Positions 17,474 through 26,545 are shown, counted from the first letter of the stretch. The stretch is DNA of 64,000 bases from Variovorax paradoxus (GCF_029919115.1 NZ_CP123990.1:2170001-2234000), one strand, 5' to 3'. Translations and numbers: made by a program. Notes: generated by a model not told the origin, from the letters alone.

Positions 17474-18805
17474 TCAGGCGGCAGGCAGCGCTGCACTGGT
17501 ATCCAGCGCCCAGATGCGTGCGAGCAGCGCGCCAGCACGTTCGCTCCCGATCACGGGCGACGCCAGTTCGAGAAACTTGCCCTCCAGTTCGCCGTCGGTC
17601 AACGCCTGCTCGGGGTCGCCCTTGCGGTTGGGCTGAAGATGTTCGAGACGGCGCCCGTCGCGGGTGTGGATGACAACGCGCGCGGCGCGCTGTCCCGGAA
17701 AGGCCGCGTCCAGTTCCGGGTCGACGGCCAGGTCCATGCGCTCCATCAGCGCGCGCGTCCCCGGGTCCGCCAGCCGGGTCGGCTCGTACGCCGCCAGGCG
17801 CACGCTGCCATGCGCCAAGGCCGTCGCCACAACGTAGGCGAGGCTGAAGCGCGCTTCGTTGGCCGTGGCCGGATGCGTATAGCAGGCGATGTCGAGCGCG
17901 GGGCGGTAAGTTGCCACCTGCACGCGCTCTATATCGGCGGCTTCCAGGCCATAACGCTGCTTCAGTTCCAGCGCGCCGTCGATAGCGGCAAAGGTGTGGC
18001 CGCAGCCGATGTGGTTCTTGAAGGTCAGCCGCGTGATGTGAAAGTCCCGCCCCAGCGTCGCGCCGGCCTGCGACCAATCCGGGCCGCTGCTCATGGCTTG
18101 GCCCAGGCCGATTTCTCCGTCCAATACGTCGAGCGAGCCGGTCACGCCCCGCGCCGCAAGCTGCGCCGCGAGCACCCCCGCCTCCGCGGCCCGGCCCGCA
18201 TGCAGCGGCTTGGACATCGAGTCCATGCGGAACGCCTGTTGCAGGCCGGCAGTGAAAGTGGCGGCCGTTGCCAGCGCGTGCGCAAAGGCCGCTTCGTCGA
18301 GCGACATCAGGCAACCGGCGGCGGCCGCGGCGCCAAAGCTGCCGATGGTGCCGGTGCTGTGCCAATACTTGTAGTGCGCGCGGCCCATGACGACACCGAT
18401 GCGCGTCGACACTTCATACCCCAGGACGACACCACGCAAGAACTCGATCCCGCTGGCGCCCGCATCCTGGCCGGCGGCCAGGGCGGCCGCAATGGTCGCG
18501 GCGCCTGGGTGGTACATGGCCTCGCGAAAACTGTCGTCCACTTCTGCCGCATGGGCAGCCGTTCCGTTGATGAGCGCCGCCGCGCGCGCTGTCGCCGGCC
18601 GGCCGAGAATGAGCGAAGCCCGGCCGCAGCCGAGGTCATCGGCCAGGACTTCTTCGAGCTGCCGAACAGGTGCAGCCGCCAGGCCGGGGAACACGGAGGC
18701 GTACCAATCGATCACTGCGCGCTTGGCGTGATGGATGACCTCGGGAGGCAGCGGCTGCCGATGGAAATCGGCTGCGTAGCGGGCAAATATTTCTGTCGCG
18801 TGCAT
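17474..18805 (-). CDS. MmgE/PrpD family protein (2-methylcitrate dehydratase-like)
   Basis: 443 aa. Typical MmgE/PrpD fold: N-terminal all-helical domain with AKRAVIDWYAS, NGTAAHAAEVDD and HPGAATIAAALA, then the lid domain after TFKNHIGCGHTFAAIDGAL. PrpD dehydrates 2-methylcitrate, but many family members in such operons act on other hydroxy-acids or isomerise double bonds. The start ATG at 18805 comes one base after the stop of the CoA ligase gene (TGA-T-ATG), so translation is coupled. It is the last gene of the Bug / enoyl-CoA hydratase / CoA ligase operon, which suggests it handles the same imported carboxylate. Confidence 0.9.
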   Translation of the reverse strand: MHATEIFARYAADFHRQPLPPEVIHHAKRAVIDWYASVFPGLAAAPVRQLEEVLADDLGCGRASLILGRPATARAAALINGTAAHAAEVDDSFREAMYHPGAATIAAALAAGQDAGASGIEFLRGVVLGYEVSTRIGVVMGRAHYKYWHSTGTIGSFGAAAAAGCLMSLDEAAFAHALATAATFTAGLQQAFRMDSMSKPLHAGRAAEAGVLAAQLAARGVTGSLDVLDGEIGLGQAMSSGPDWSQAGATLGRDFHITRLTFKNHIGCGHTFAAIDGALELKQRYGLEAADIERVQVATYRPALDIACYTHPATANEARFSLAYVVATALAHGSVRLAAYEPTRLADPGTRALMERMDLAVDPELDAAFPGQRAARVVIHTRDGRRLEHLQPNRKGDPEQALTDGELEGKFLELASPVIGSERAGALLARIWALDTSAALPAA

Positions 18806-18806
18806 A

Positions 18807-20912
18807 TCAACTCTCCGAAGACGCGAGCACCACCACCCCGTCGGCGGCGCACACGCCCTGCCCCTGCGGCAGCACGAAGATCGGGTTGATCTCCGCTTCG
18901 AGCAAGCGGTTGCCGAGCTGGGCCGCCATTTGCGAGAAGGCGACGATCGCATCGACCAGCGCGTCGACATCGGCCTTGGGGCGGCCGCGAAAGCCGTCGA
19001 GCAAGGGCCATGTCTTCAGCTCGCGCGCCATCGAAAGCGCCTCCTCGCGGCCGAGGCCCCCTTGAGCAGGAAGCAGCCGCATCGCGGTGTCCTTGAACAG
19101 CTCGGCGGTGATGCCGCCCATGCCCAGCAGAATGGCCGTGCCCAGGGCGTCGTGGTGCACGCCCAGGATCAGCTCGGTGCCGCCGCCGACCATTTCCTGC
19201 ACCAGGAAGCGCTGGGGCCGCACGCCAGTCTTGCTCTCGACCTCGGAGGCCATCACCAGCAGGCGCGCGCCCACCGTCTCGGCCGTCATGTTCACGGCAA
19301 CGCCGCCGACGTCGCTCTTGTGCGTGATCTCGGCCGAAAGAATTTTGAGCACGACGCGTCCGCCCAGTTCGCGGACCGCGCTTTCGGCCTCCCCCGGCAT
19401 GGTCACGACCCGCTCGCGCGCGCAGGGCATGCCAAAACGGGTGAACAGCTGCTTGGCTTCTGCTTCGTCGAGGGAGCCCTCCGGCAGATCGTCGATGCGC
19501 ACGTCGGCCGCAGGCTCGCTGGGCAGCTTCGGCTCTTGCCAGCTGCCGGCATTCAGCATGGCGCCCAGCGCGCTGGTGCAGCTTTCGGCAGCTGCAAATG
19601 CCGGCACGCCGCGCTGCGTGAGCAAGGCGGCCACTTCGGGTGCGTGCGGGCTCACGTAGGCGATCACCGGCTTGTCCGAATTGAGCAGGCAGTCCTGGAT
19701 GGCACCCGCCATCAGCTCCGGCATGGCCAGGCTGGAGGAGCCGACGATGATCGCCAGCGCGTCGTAGCTCGGGCTCTTGAGCAGAACGTTGATGGCGCCG
19801 CGCAGCAGGTCGGGTTGCAGGCCGGCCAGGGTCACATCGATGGGGTTGCGGTCGAGCACGGCGTGGTCGCCGCTCTGCAATGCGCGCAGGGCCTCGGCCG
19901 TTGCGGCGTCCGGCGCGGGCGTCTCGAATCCTCGCATGCCCAGGTCGTCCGAAACCAGGGTTCCCGCTCCGCCGGTCGAGGTCAGGATGGCCACACGCTT
20001 GCCGCGCAGCTTGCGGCCCGTGGCCAGTGCGACCGGAATGTCGAGCAGGTCGCCGAAGGTCTGGGCGCGAATCACGCCAACCTGCCTGAACAAAGCGTCG
20101 TACATGCTGTCGGCGCCCGCCAGTGCGCCGGTATGCGACACGGCAGCCTTGGCACCGGCCTCGGAACGGCCGATCTTGAATGCCACCACCGGTTTGCCCG
20201 CGCGAGCCGCCTTCAATGCAGCGGCCCGAAATTTCTCGGCGTTGCGGACGCTCTCCACGTACAGGGCAATGACTTTCGTGCCCGGGTCGTCGGCCAGGTA
20301 GTCGACAAAATCGGCCAGGTCCAGATCGACTTCATTGCTGGTCGAGATCAACTTCGACAAGCCGATGCCGCGAGCCGCAGCACGCGAAAGCAGCGCACCC
20401 AGAATGCCTCCGCTTTGCGAGACCACGCCGATGCCGCCGACCGGAAAGTGGTCCATCTCGAGTGCGCCGCTGGCAGAAAGCACGATGTTGTCGGTCAGAT
20501 TGACCAGTCCGATGGTGTTGGGACCGAGGATGCGCATTCCGCCCGCCGCCTCGATGAGTTGCTGCTGGCGCCGTGCGCCCTCCTCTCCGGTTTCCGTGTA
20601 GCCGCTGGCAAGCACGATGGCCGCGGCCGTGCCCTTGGCCGCGAGTTCGCGCACAGCCTGATGCGCCCGCTCCGCGCCCAGCAGCACGATGCCCACATCG
20701 GGTGTGCCGGGAATCGAGGCGATGTCCGGGTAGCAGGCCAGGCCGCCGACGGAGTCGACGCGCGGATTGACCGGGTAGATCTCGCCCGTGAATCCGTGCT
20801 TGCGCAAATAGGCCACGGGCCGGCCGGCGGTCTTGGCCGCATCCGCCGATGCGCCGATCACCGCAACGCTGCGCGGCTGGAGCAGCCTGGCGATGGCGTT
20901 CATCTCAGTCAT
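18807..20912 (-). CDS. NDP-forming acyl-CoA synthetase (acetate--CoA ligase family)
   Basis: 701 aa. Order: CoA-binding Rossmann domain (SVAVIGASADAAKTAG, residues 15-30), two succinyl-CoA-ligase-like flavodoxin domains with IGVVSQSGGILGALL and the phospho-histidine site VSHTGALAG (His260), then a C-terminal ATP-grasp domain (from about 490; VLKILSAEITHKSDVGGV, ending with EINPIFVLPQG). It should convert an imported acid plus CoA and a nucleoside triphosphate to acyl-CoA through a phosphohistidine. No GNAT domain follows, unlike Pat/PatZ. The start ATG at 20912 overlaps the hydratase stop (ATGA). A longer open frame upstream runs through the hydratase gene and is a shadow. Confidence 0.93.
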   Translation of the reverse strand: MTEMNAIARLLQPRSVAVIGASADAAKTAGRPVAYLRKHGFTGEIYPVNPRVDSVGGLACYPDIASIPGTPDVGIVLLGAERAHQAVRELAAKGTAAAIVLASGYTETGEEGARRQQQLIEAAGGMRILGPNTIGLVNLTDNIVLSASGALEMDHFPVGGIGVVSQSGGILGALLSRAAARGIGLSKLISTSNEVDLDLADFVDYLADDPGTKVIALYVESVRNAEKFRAAALKAARAGKPVVAFKIGRSEAGAKAAVSHTGALAGADSMYDALFRQVGVIRAQTFGDLLDIPVALATGRKLRGKRVAILTSTGGAGTLVSDDLGMRGFETPAPDAATAEALRALQSGDHAVLDRNPIDVTLAGLQPDLLRGAINVLLKSPSYDALAIIVGSSSLAMPELMAGAIQDCLLNSDKPVIAYVSPHAPEVAALLTQRGVPAFAAAESCTSALGAMLNAGSWQEPKLPSEPAADVRIDDLPEGSLDEAEAKQLFTRFGMPCARERVVTMPGEAESAVRELGGRVVLKILSAEITHKSDVGGVAVNMTAETVGARLLVMASEVESKTGVRPQRFLVQEMVGGGTELILGVHHDALGTAILLGMGGITAELFKDTAMRLLPAQGGLGREEALSMARELKTWPLLDGFRGRPKADVDALVDAIVAFSQMAAQLGNRLLEAEINPIFVLPQGQGVCAADGVVVLASSES

Positions 20913-21715
20913 TTCGTCATCCCGTTCTTTGCACTGCTCCTGGCCAGGAAGGCCATCACCGATTCGCGGTGCTCTGTGCTGGTGTAGCAAATGCCCTGCG
21001 CCTGGCTTCCCTGTGCAAACACCTGGTGCGCGGAGAGTTCGAAGCTCTGGTTGAGGATCGTCTTTCCAAGGGCCAGCGCGGTGGCCGATCCCTTGCTCAT
21101 CTCGGCCGCCCAGCGCTGCGCATCGGCAACGAGTGTTTCGGCACTCGTCTGGCGATCGGCAATGCCGAGGCCGATGGCCTCTTCGAGTTCGACCTTCCGG
21201 CCGCTGAAGATCAGCTCCTTGGCTTTCGAGAGGCCGACCCGGCGCGGCAGGAAGTACATGCCGCCGCCATCGGGAACGATGCCGCGATTGATGTACGACC
21301 ACGTGAAGCTTGCCGCATCGGAAGCGATGATGAAATCGCACGCCAGCGCCGTGTCCGCCCCCAGGCCCGATGCCGCACCATTGACCGCAGCGATCGTCGG
21401 CTTGGGCATGGTGTGCAGCAGCGACTGGGTGTGGTGCACGCGCTGCTGGCGGCTCCAGCCATTGAAGCCGACCTCGCCCGCCGGAGCCTGCATGCGCCGC
21501 TCCATGCCGGCAACGTCTCCGCCGGCGCAAAAGCCCTTGCCGCGCCCCGTGAGCACCAGCGCGCGAATCGACTTGTCGTTGGCCACATGCTCCAGCGCCG
21601 CGATGAATTGCGTCCGCATATCGTCGCTCATGGCATTGCGCTTTTCGGGCCGGTTCAGCCACAGGGTGGCGATGCCGGCTGCAACTTCGAGCTCGATCAG
21701 TTGTTCATCAGTCAT
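20909..21715 (-). CDS. Enoyl-CoA hydratase/isomerase family protein
   Basis: 268 aa, crotonase fold. The oxyanion-hole blocks are seen: GRGKGFCAGGDVAGM (about residues 58-72) and AAVNGAASGLGADTALACDF (about 103-122), then FTWSYINRGIVPDGGGMYFLPRRVG, where hydratases place one catalytic Glu and this protein has Asp (VPDGG). This hints at an isomerase or other crotonase activity rather than plain hydration. Start ATG at 21715 follows GGAGGA. Second gene of the operon after the Bug receptor and overlapping the CoA ligase by 4 bp. Confidence 0.93.
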   Translation of the reverse strand: MTDEQLIELEVAAGIATLWLNRPEKRNAMSDDMRTQFIAALEHVANDKSIRALVLTGRGKGFCAGGDVAGMERRMQAPAGEVGFNGWSRQQRVHHTQSLLHTMPKPTIAAVNGAASGLGADTALACDFIIASDAASFTWSYINRGIVPDGGGMYFLPRRVGLSKAKELIFSGRKVELEEAIGLGIADRQTSAETLVADAQRWAAEMSKGSATALALGKTILNQSFELSAHQVFAQGSQAQGICYTSTEHRESVMAFLARSSAKNGMTK

Positions 21716-21743
21716 TTCGCCGTTCCTCCATTCGTTTGTTCAT

Positions 21744-22742
21744 TCATTCGTTGGTGATGTTGTTTTCCTTGACGACCTTGCGCCAGCGCGCTTCCTCGCC
21801 CTTGGCGTACTTGTCGAAGTCCGCCGGCGAGCCCGCGTTGATCACAAGGCCCTCTCCTTCCACGCGCTTGCGAAAGGCCTCCGTCTGCACGGCCTTCCTG
21901 GCCGCAGCGTTCAGGCGCGCGACGACATCTGCGGGAGTGCCTGCCGGCGCATACAGGCCGTACCAACTGTCGGCCACGTAGCCGGGTACGCCGCTTTCGG
22001 CAATCGTCGGCACCTTGGCAAGGGCATGGGCCGGTGATCGCGTGGCCGTGGTTACCGCGAGCGCGCGCAGCTTGCCGTTTTCGATGAAGGTGCCCACCGC
22101 CGCGGCGGTTGCGAACATGACATCCACCTGGCCGCCCATCAAATCGTTCATGGCCGGACCGGCACCGCGGTAGGGAATGTGGGTGATGTTCGTCTTCGTC
22201 AGGTTCCTGAACAGTTCGCCGGCAAGGTGCGCCGAGGTTCCCGCGCCTTGCGATGCGAACGACAGCTTTCCCGGGTTCGCCTTGGCGGCGTTGATGACGT
22301 CCTGCACCGACTTGAGCGGGCTTTCCGCCCGCACCACCAGCACGTTCGGCGACACCCCGACGAGCATGACCGGTGCAAAGGCCTTCTCATGGTCATAGGG
22401 CAGCTTGCTCTGGATGCTGGGGTTCACCACATGCGCCACGGTGGCCATCACCAGCGTGTAGCCGTCGGGCGGTGCCTTTGCCACCGCGTCCGTTCCGATG
22501 ATCGTGCCGGCGCCAGGCTTGTTGTCGATGATGATGGGCTGGCCCAGCTCCTGGCCCATCGCAATGCCCATGGTCCGTGCGACAAGGTCGGTGCCGCCGC
22601 CGGGTGCGAACGGCACGACGATCTTGACGGGCTTGTCGGGAAAGGCTGCGAGCGCCGCCATCGAAACAGTCGCGGCTGCCGCTGCGGTCGAGAAAAGAAC
22701 CAGGGCGGTCCTGAGGCGTGCCCAGAGCAGGCGTTTTTGCAT
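21744..22742 (-). CDS. Bug/TctC family tripartite tricarboxylate receptor (1)
   Basis: 332 aa from ATG at 22742. Signal peptide MQKRLLWARLRTALVLFSTAAAAATVSMAALA, then mature FPDKPVKIVVPFAPGGGTDLVAR, the Bug start pattern in which the carboxylate is held by backbone and water contacts. PPDGYTL and the IPYRGAGPAMNDLMGGQVDVMF block confirm the family. It is the first gene of the operon with hydratase, CoA ligase and PrpD-like protein, so it should deliver their substrate acid. It is divergent from the IclR gene at 22904, the likely regulator. Confidence 0.95.
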   Translation of the reverse strand: MQKRLLWARLRTALVLFSTAAAAATVSMAALAAFPDKPVKIVVPFAPGGGTDLVARTMGIAMGQELGQPIIIDNKPGAGTIIGTDAVAKAPPDGYTLVMATVAHVVNPSIQSKLPYDHEKAFAPVMLVGVSPNVLVVRAESPLKSVQDVINAAKANPGKLSFASQGAGTSAHLAGELFRNLTKTNITHIPYRGAGPAMNDLMGGQVDVMFATAAAVGTFIENGKLRALAVTTATRSPAHALAKVPTIAESGVPGYVADSWYGLYAPAGTPADVVARLNAAARKAVQTEAFRKRVEGEGLVINAGSPADFDKYAKGEEARWRKVVKENNITNE

Positions 22743-22749
22743 GGTTGTC

Positions 22750-22868
22750 TCCAATTGGAATAAGGGCGGAAAGAAGCAGGATCGATGGCGGATCGGTCTT
22801 CTCATCGAGTGCATCGAGCTTAGGTTTTCAATGCGTCTCGCGCAGCCCCCTATTTCCAAGCAGTGGAA
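22750..22868. promoter_or_regulatory. Candidate IclR operators between the Bug operon and iclR
   Basis: The divergent promoter region has a perfect 10-bp palindrome TCCAATTGGA at 22750-22759 and an inverted repeat TTCCA-N5-TGGAA at 22854-22868. The TGGAA arm recurs in both and resembles the TGGAA half-site known for E. coli IclR, though arranged differently. The first element lies within 8 bp of the Bug start codon, so it could block translation start or act as a repressor site. Confidence 0.4.
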
Positions 22869-22903
22869 TTAAACTGGAGCCCTTTCCTTCAGTCCTGAAA
22901 CTC

Positions 22904-23689
22904 GTGCCCACGCTCGCCAGACGCCAACATTTCGAAGAGCCGACGCTCAACCGCTCGCTGGAGCGCGGAATCGAGATCCTTCGGGCCTTCAGGCCCGGTG
23001 CCGATCTGCTGGGAAACGGAGACATCGCCGAGCGCACCGGGCTTTCGCGCGCTACCGTGAGCCGCCTGACCCAGACGCTGGTCGAGTCCGGAATGCTCGA
23101 GCACGACCGCACCCTTCGGGCCTACCGGCTTGCGGCGCCGGTACTGAGCTTTGCCCACGCCATGCGGGCCGGCTCCCCGGTGTTGAACACGGTTGCTCCG
23201 CTGATGCGGAACCTGGCGGAAAAGCTTCGCATCAACGTCGGCCTGGCTGTCGCGGACCGCGACGAGATGGTCTACCTCGAATCGGTGCGCTACAACCGCA
23301 AGGTTTCACTGCGCAACGTGGTTGCGGGCCAGCGGGTGCCAATGGAGCTCACGTCGCTCGGCCGGGCTTACCTGGCGGTCGCCGAAGAGCCCAGGCGGCG
23401 TGCCCTCATGGCGCAGTTCCGCGAAAGGCGCGAAAGCGGTTGGAACCGGATTCGCGACGAGATCCGGAGCGCGGCCCGAAGCGTGGCCGAGCGCGGCTTT
23501 TGCGCGGCGGCCTGGCAACCGGAGGTGGTTGCCCTTGCCACGCCGCTCGTGGCGGAAGGCCGGCCTGTCTACGTGCTGAACGTGAGCATCACCACAAAGG
23601 CCGATATTGCCGAGGCCGAGGCGATGCTCGCAGGCCCGCTGCTCGCGCTTTCGGCGGATGTGAAGGCCGCGCTCGCTAGTTCCTGCTAA
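22904..23689 (+). CDS. IclR family transcriptional regulator
   Basis: 261 aa if begun at GTG 22904 (VPTLARRQHFEEPTLNRSLERGIEIL). The frame is open further upstream but the added residues are low-quality. No clear ribosome site is visible, so the start is uncertain. The N-terminal winged helix has DIAERTGLSRATVSRLTQTLVESGMLE, and the C-terminal effector domain contains LRINVGLAVADRDEMVYLES and the AAWQPEVVALATPL region. Divergent from the Bug-hydratase-ligase-PrpD operon and probably its regulator. Its TAA stop shares bases with the TAG stop of the convergent Bug gene (CTAA, 23686-23689). Confidence 0.88.
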   Translation: MPTLARRQHFEEPTLNRSLERGIEILRAFRPGADLLGNGDIAERTGLSRATVSRLTQTLVESGMLEHDRTLRAYRLAAPVLSFAHAMRAGSPVLNTVAPLMRNLAEKLRINVGLAVADRDEMVYLESVRYNRKVSLRNVVAGQRVPMELTSLGRAYLAVAEEPRRRALMAQFRERRESGWNRIRDEIRSAARSVAERGFCAAAWQPEVVALATPLVAEGRPVYVLNVSITTKADIAEAEAMLAGPLLALSADVKAALASSC

Positions 23690-24663
23690 TCGATCCTGAT
23701 GTTGGCTTCCTTCACCGCCTGGCCTATCTTCGAAAGGTCCTCGCGAATGAGCTTCCTGAACTGCTCGGGATTCGACTTGGCGGGAACGAAGGAAAGCTCC
23801 GTGAACTTGGCCTTGAGCGCGGGAGTGTCGACCGCCTTGGCAATTTCTGAATTGAGCCGGTTCGTCACGGCCTCTGGCATGCCTGCCGGCCCCCAGATGC
23901 CATACCAGGAGAGAAGTTCGAAACCAGGAATGCCGCTCTCGGCCACGGTGGGTACGTCTGGCATGCTGGCAACGCGGGTCTTGCTGGTAATGGCTATCGC
24001 ACGCAAGCGTGCGCCCTGCACGAACGAGCGCACGCCGGGCATCGGCGAAACCGCCGCCGACACGTGGCCACCAACCACGTCCGTCAACTGCGGAATCGCG
24101 CCTTTGTAGGCGATGATTTCCATGTTGAGCTTCAGCGCCCGGTTGATCATTTCCTCGCTCAGGTGGCTGGTCGTTCCCAGGCCCGAGGTCGCCCAGGTGT
24201 ATTTGCCGGGGTTGGCCCTGACCAGCGCGGCAAACTCGCCGAGGTTCTTTGCGGGAACATCGTTGTTTACCGCCACGAGAAGGGGCACATAGCCGATCTG
24301 CCCGACAGGCGTGAAGTCCTGCTCCGCGTCGTAGGTCTTCTTTGCCACCACGAGGGGCATGTAGACCTGGCTCGATGCGTTGAACAGCAAGGTATAGCCG
24401 TCGGCCTTGGCCTTCTTGACATTCAACGAACCGAGCACACCCGAGGCGCCGGGCAGGTTCTCGATGACGATGGGCTGGCCCAACTGCCTCTGCAACTGGT
24501 CGGCAACCATGCGTCCCACCGTATCGATCGATCCGCCCGGCGTGTAGGGAATGACCATCTTGATGGGCTTGTTCGGGTATTCGCTTGCCGCACATAGCTG
24601 GGCACCTGCGAAGGCGGCGCCCAGCAACACGAATTTTGCGAACGAAGCAGTTTTCTTGAACAT
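23686..24663 (-). CDS. Bug/TctC family receptor (2), LysR-regulated operon
   Basis: 325 aa from ATG at 24663, preceded by GGAG. Signal peptide of about 26 residues ends in LCAASEYPNKP; mature start IKMVIPYTPGGSIDTVGR has Ser where many have Gly-Thr-Asp. KADGYTLLFNASSQVY and IAYKGAIPQLTDVVGGHVSAAVSP are family blocks. It follows the alpha/beta hydrolase gene by 43 bp on the same strand and shares its LysR-type control site. It should bind a carboxylate used by the hydrolase and amidohydrolase enzymes. Its stop overlaps that of iclR by 4 nt. Confidence 0.94.
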   Translation of the reverse strand: MFKKTASFAKFVLLGAAFAGAQLCAASEYPNKPIKMVIPYTPGGSIDTVGRMVADQLQRQLGQPIVIENLPGASGVLGSLNVKKAKADGYTLLFNASSQVYMPLVVAKKTYDAEQDFTPVGQIGYVPLLVAVNNDVPAKNLGEFAALVRANPGKYTWATSGLGTTSHLSEEMINRALKLNMEIIAYKGAIPQLTDVVGGHVSAAVSPMPGVRSFVQGARLRAIAITSKTRVASMPDVPTVAESGIPGFELLSWYGIWGPAGMPEAVTNRLNSEIAKAVDTPALKAKFTELSFVPAKSNPEQFRKLIREDLSKIGQAVKEANIRID

Positions 24664-24706
24664 GGAGCGTCTCCTTGGATTTGTATGGCCTTGAACAGAT
24701 AGGGCG

Positions 24707-25561
24707 TCACGCGGAATAGATCGCGCGGGCAAAGACCGCGATGGCGTCGCTCATCGCCTGCGGTTGTTCTGGGGCCATGGCATGCCCCGCATCGCGAATG
24801 ACCTGCACAGTGACCCGGTCGCCCAGATATGGCTTCATGACATTCGGGATCACCACGGCATCGTGCTCAGCCTGCAGGTCCAGGATGGGCACGCTGTCAC
24901 CGCCAGAGAAATAGTCATCGACCGGCGTCATCTCGCGCGCCCTGCCCTGTGCCTGGTGTGCCGCGGGATACCAGCCATCGAGCCATACGGCCGGGTCATG
25001 GCCCGGTGCAAAGAAAGCCTTGCGAAGGCATTCCAGCCGCCGTTCGATTGGAAGGCTCAGGTCGCCGGCTCCGTCGATCTCGTCACGAAGCCGGCTATAC
25101 GGCTTTTCGGTGGACCCCGGAGAAAGCTTTCCCGCGGAGGCCGCGGCCATGACGATGCCGCGCACCAGGTCGGGACGATCGGCCGCGAGGGTGCGCGCCG
25201 GCTGGCTGCCCCACGCATGCCCCACGACGACGATGCGGCCGGTTGCCTCATGGTCGAGCACCGCGGCGACGTCGCGGGCAAAGTCGTGAAGGTCCAAGTT
25301 CTCCATGGGGCCGCGGCTTGAGCCCACGCCTCGAGGGTCGGGGCGCAACACGCGGAACCCCGCGGCTGCCAGCTTGGCGGCGACTTCGTCGTAGTCACGT
25401 CCCGAGCGTGCAAGCGACGGAAGAATGCAGATGACCGGGCCTCGGCCTTCGTCGCTGAATTCGATCTGCACCTCTGCACCCGAAGGGGGCGAGCGATACG
25501 CGATGAGCTTGCGCTGCAGTGGCGCCGTACGCGCCGGATTTGTTTGGGTTTCGGTGGACAT
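24707..25561 (-). CDS. Alpha/beta hydrolase fold protein with Ala at the nucleophile position
   Basis: 284 aa, cytoplasmic. The fold is clear: ICILPSLARSGRDYDEVAAKLAAAGFRVLRPDPRGVGSS, elbow VVGHAWGSQ (114-118 = GHAWG) and the late histidine in DAGHAMAPEQP (about residue 260). In canonical members the elbow is GHSxG (serine) or GHDWG (aspartate in epoxide hydrolases); here residue 116 is alanine. Either it has lost hydrolysis or it uses another mechanism, as cofactor-free dioxygenases or C-C lyases of this fold do. Start ATG at 25561 is supported by the control site lying 48 nt upstream, as at the sister promoter. First gene of the hydrolase-Bug operon. Confidence 0.88.
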   Translation of the reverse strand: MSTETQTNPARTAPLQRKLIAYRSPPSGAEVQIEFSDEGRGPVICILPSLARSGRDYDEVAAKLAAAGFRVLRPDPRGVGSSRGPMENLDLHDFARDVAAVLDHEATGRIVVVGHAWGSQPARTLAADRPDLVRGIVMAAASAGKLSPGSTEKPYSRLRDEIDGAGDLSLPIERRLECLRKAFFAPGHDPAVWLDGWYPAAHQAQGRAREMTPVDDYFSGGDSVPILDLQAEHDAVVIPNVMKPYLGDRVTVQVIRDAGHAMAPEQPQAMSDAIAVFARAIYSA

Positions 25562-25609
25562 GGAGGCGAGTTTCCCCGGCACTGCCATCACCGGTAAGGG
25601 CATGGAACC

Positions 25610-25635
25610 TATATCAGCTATGCCTGGCGGCTATG
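25610..25635. promoter_or_regulatory. LysR-type control element, copy 1 (hydrolase-Bug promoter)
   Basis: TATATCAGCTATGC-N6-GCTATG on the plus strand, ending 48 nt before the hydrolase ATG when read toward that gene. The identical two-part element, with the same 6-nt spacing, lies in the lysR/amidohydrolase promoter at 26543-26568. Twenty fixed positions agree without mismatch. It is placed between the lysR stop and the hydrolase gene. Confidence 0.75.
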
Positions 25636-25657
25636 CCCCTCTCTCCGTCTCTTCTGG

Positions 25658-26545
25658 TCAATAGCGCTGGCGAAAGTCCAGTTCCTGCAGCAGTTGCGCT
25701 GTCCCTCGGGTGAGCCGGGTTGCGGGGCGCGCCTTGGGAGTGGCGAGTACCAGCGCATTCCAGATCGCTGGTGGCCCGATGGGCGCACGGGGCAGCAGTT
25801 CGTCGCCAGGCGAGCCCAGCGCGCTCTCGGGAAGCACGGTGCAGCCCACGCCCGTTTGCACGAGGGAGATGACGGTACGAACCGCGCCCACCTCGGCGAG
25901 CACCTTCAGCTGGATGCCGCGTGAACCAAGCACCGAGTCGAGCAGATGCCGGATTGCGTTGGGGGCACTCGGCAGCACCATCGGGTAGTTGGCAAGCGCG
26001 GCCAGGCCGACCCGCGGCGGCAGCTTGCTCTTGGGCGGCGCAACCAGCAGGAGCTTTTCGCGCATCAGCGGCTGGAACGCGAGCTGCGGCGACGTTGCCG
26101 GGTCGAAGAGAAGTGCCAGGTCGAGCTTGCCCGCGAGGAGCGACTCCCGAAGCGCGACGCTCAACCCTTCGAGCACCGTAATCACCGCGCGCGGAAACCG
26201 TTCGCGAAACCTCTGGACCAGCGGTGTGCTCAGACCCAGTGCCACCCGCGGCGGCATTCCCACGATGATCCGGCCGCCGGGGCTTTCATCCATTTCCTGA
26301 AGCTCGTCTCGCGCTCGCCGCGAAATGTCGAGCATTGCCCGCGCATGGACGAGCAAGGCATCGCCCGCTTCGGTGGGGGACACGCCGCGCCCGGTTCTTA
26401 CAAGCAGGCGCTGCCCGAGATCGGCTTCCAGCAATGCAATTTGCCTGCTGAGGCTGGGCTGCGCAAGGTTCAGTTCTGCGGCGCCGCGGCTGAAACTGCC
26501 CGCGTCCGCCACGGTCACGAAGTAGAGCAGCTGGCGAAGTTCCAT
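25658..26545 (-). CDS. LysR family transcriptional regulator
   Basis: 295 aa from ATG at 26545 (MELRQLLYFVTVADAGSFSRGAAELNLAQPSLSRQI). The N-terminal winged helix is canonical; the effector domain begins near GGRIIVGMPPRVALGLSTPL, and GVGCTVLPESAL is a typical late block. A TTG two codons earlier is in frame, but the ATG fits the family. It lies between two outward-facing catabolic operons, and both flanking promoters carry the same 26-bp element; the copy upstream of lysR overlaps its own start codon, which points to autoregulation. The inducer is unknown, probably a pathway acid or lactone. Confidence 0.94.
   Translation of the reverse strand: MELRQLLYFVTVADAGSFSRGAAELNLAQPSLSRQIALLEADLGQRLLVRTGRGVSPTEAGDALLVHARAMLDISRRARDELQEMDESPGGRIIVGMPPRVALGLSTPLVQRFRERFPRAVITVLEGLSVALRESLLAGKLDLALLFDPATSPQLAFQPLMREKLLLVAPPKSKLPPRVGLAALANYPMVLPSAPNAIRHLLDSVLGSRGIQLKVLAEVGAVRTVISLVQTGVGCTVLPESALGSPGDELLPRAPIGPPAIWNALVLATPKARPATRLTRGTAQLLQELDFRQRY

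Noticed and set aside
20913..21662. N-terminal extension of the NDP-forming CoA ligase frame
   Set aside because: It runs inside the enoyl-CoA hydratase gene in another frame; the ATGA overlap at 20909-20912 marks the real start.
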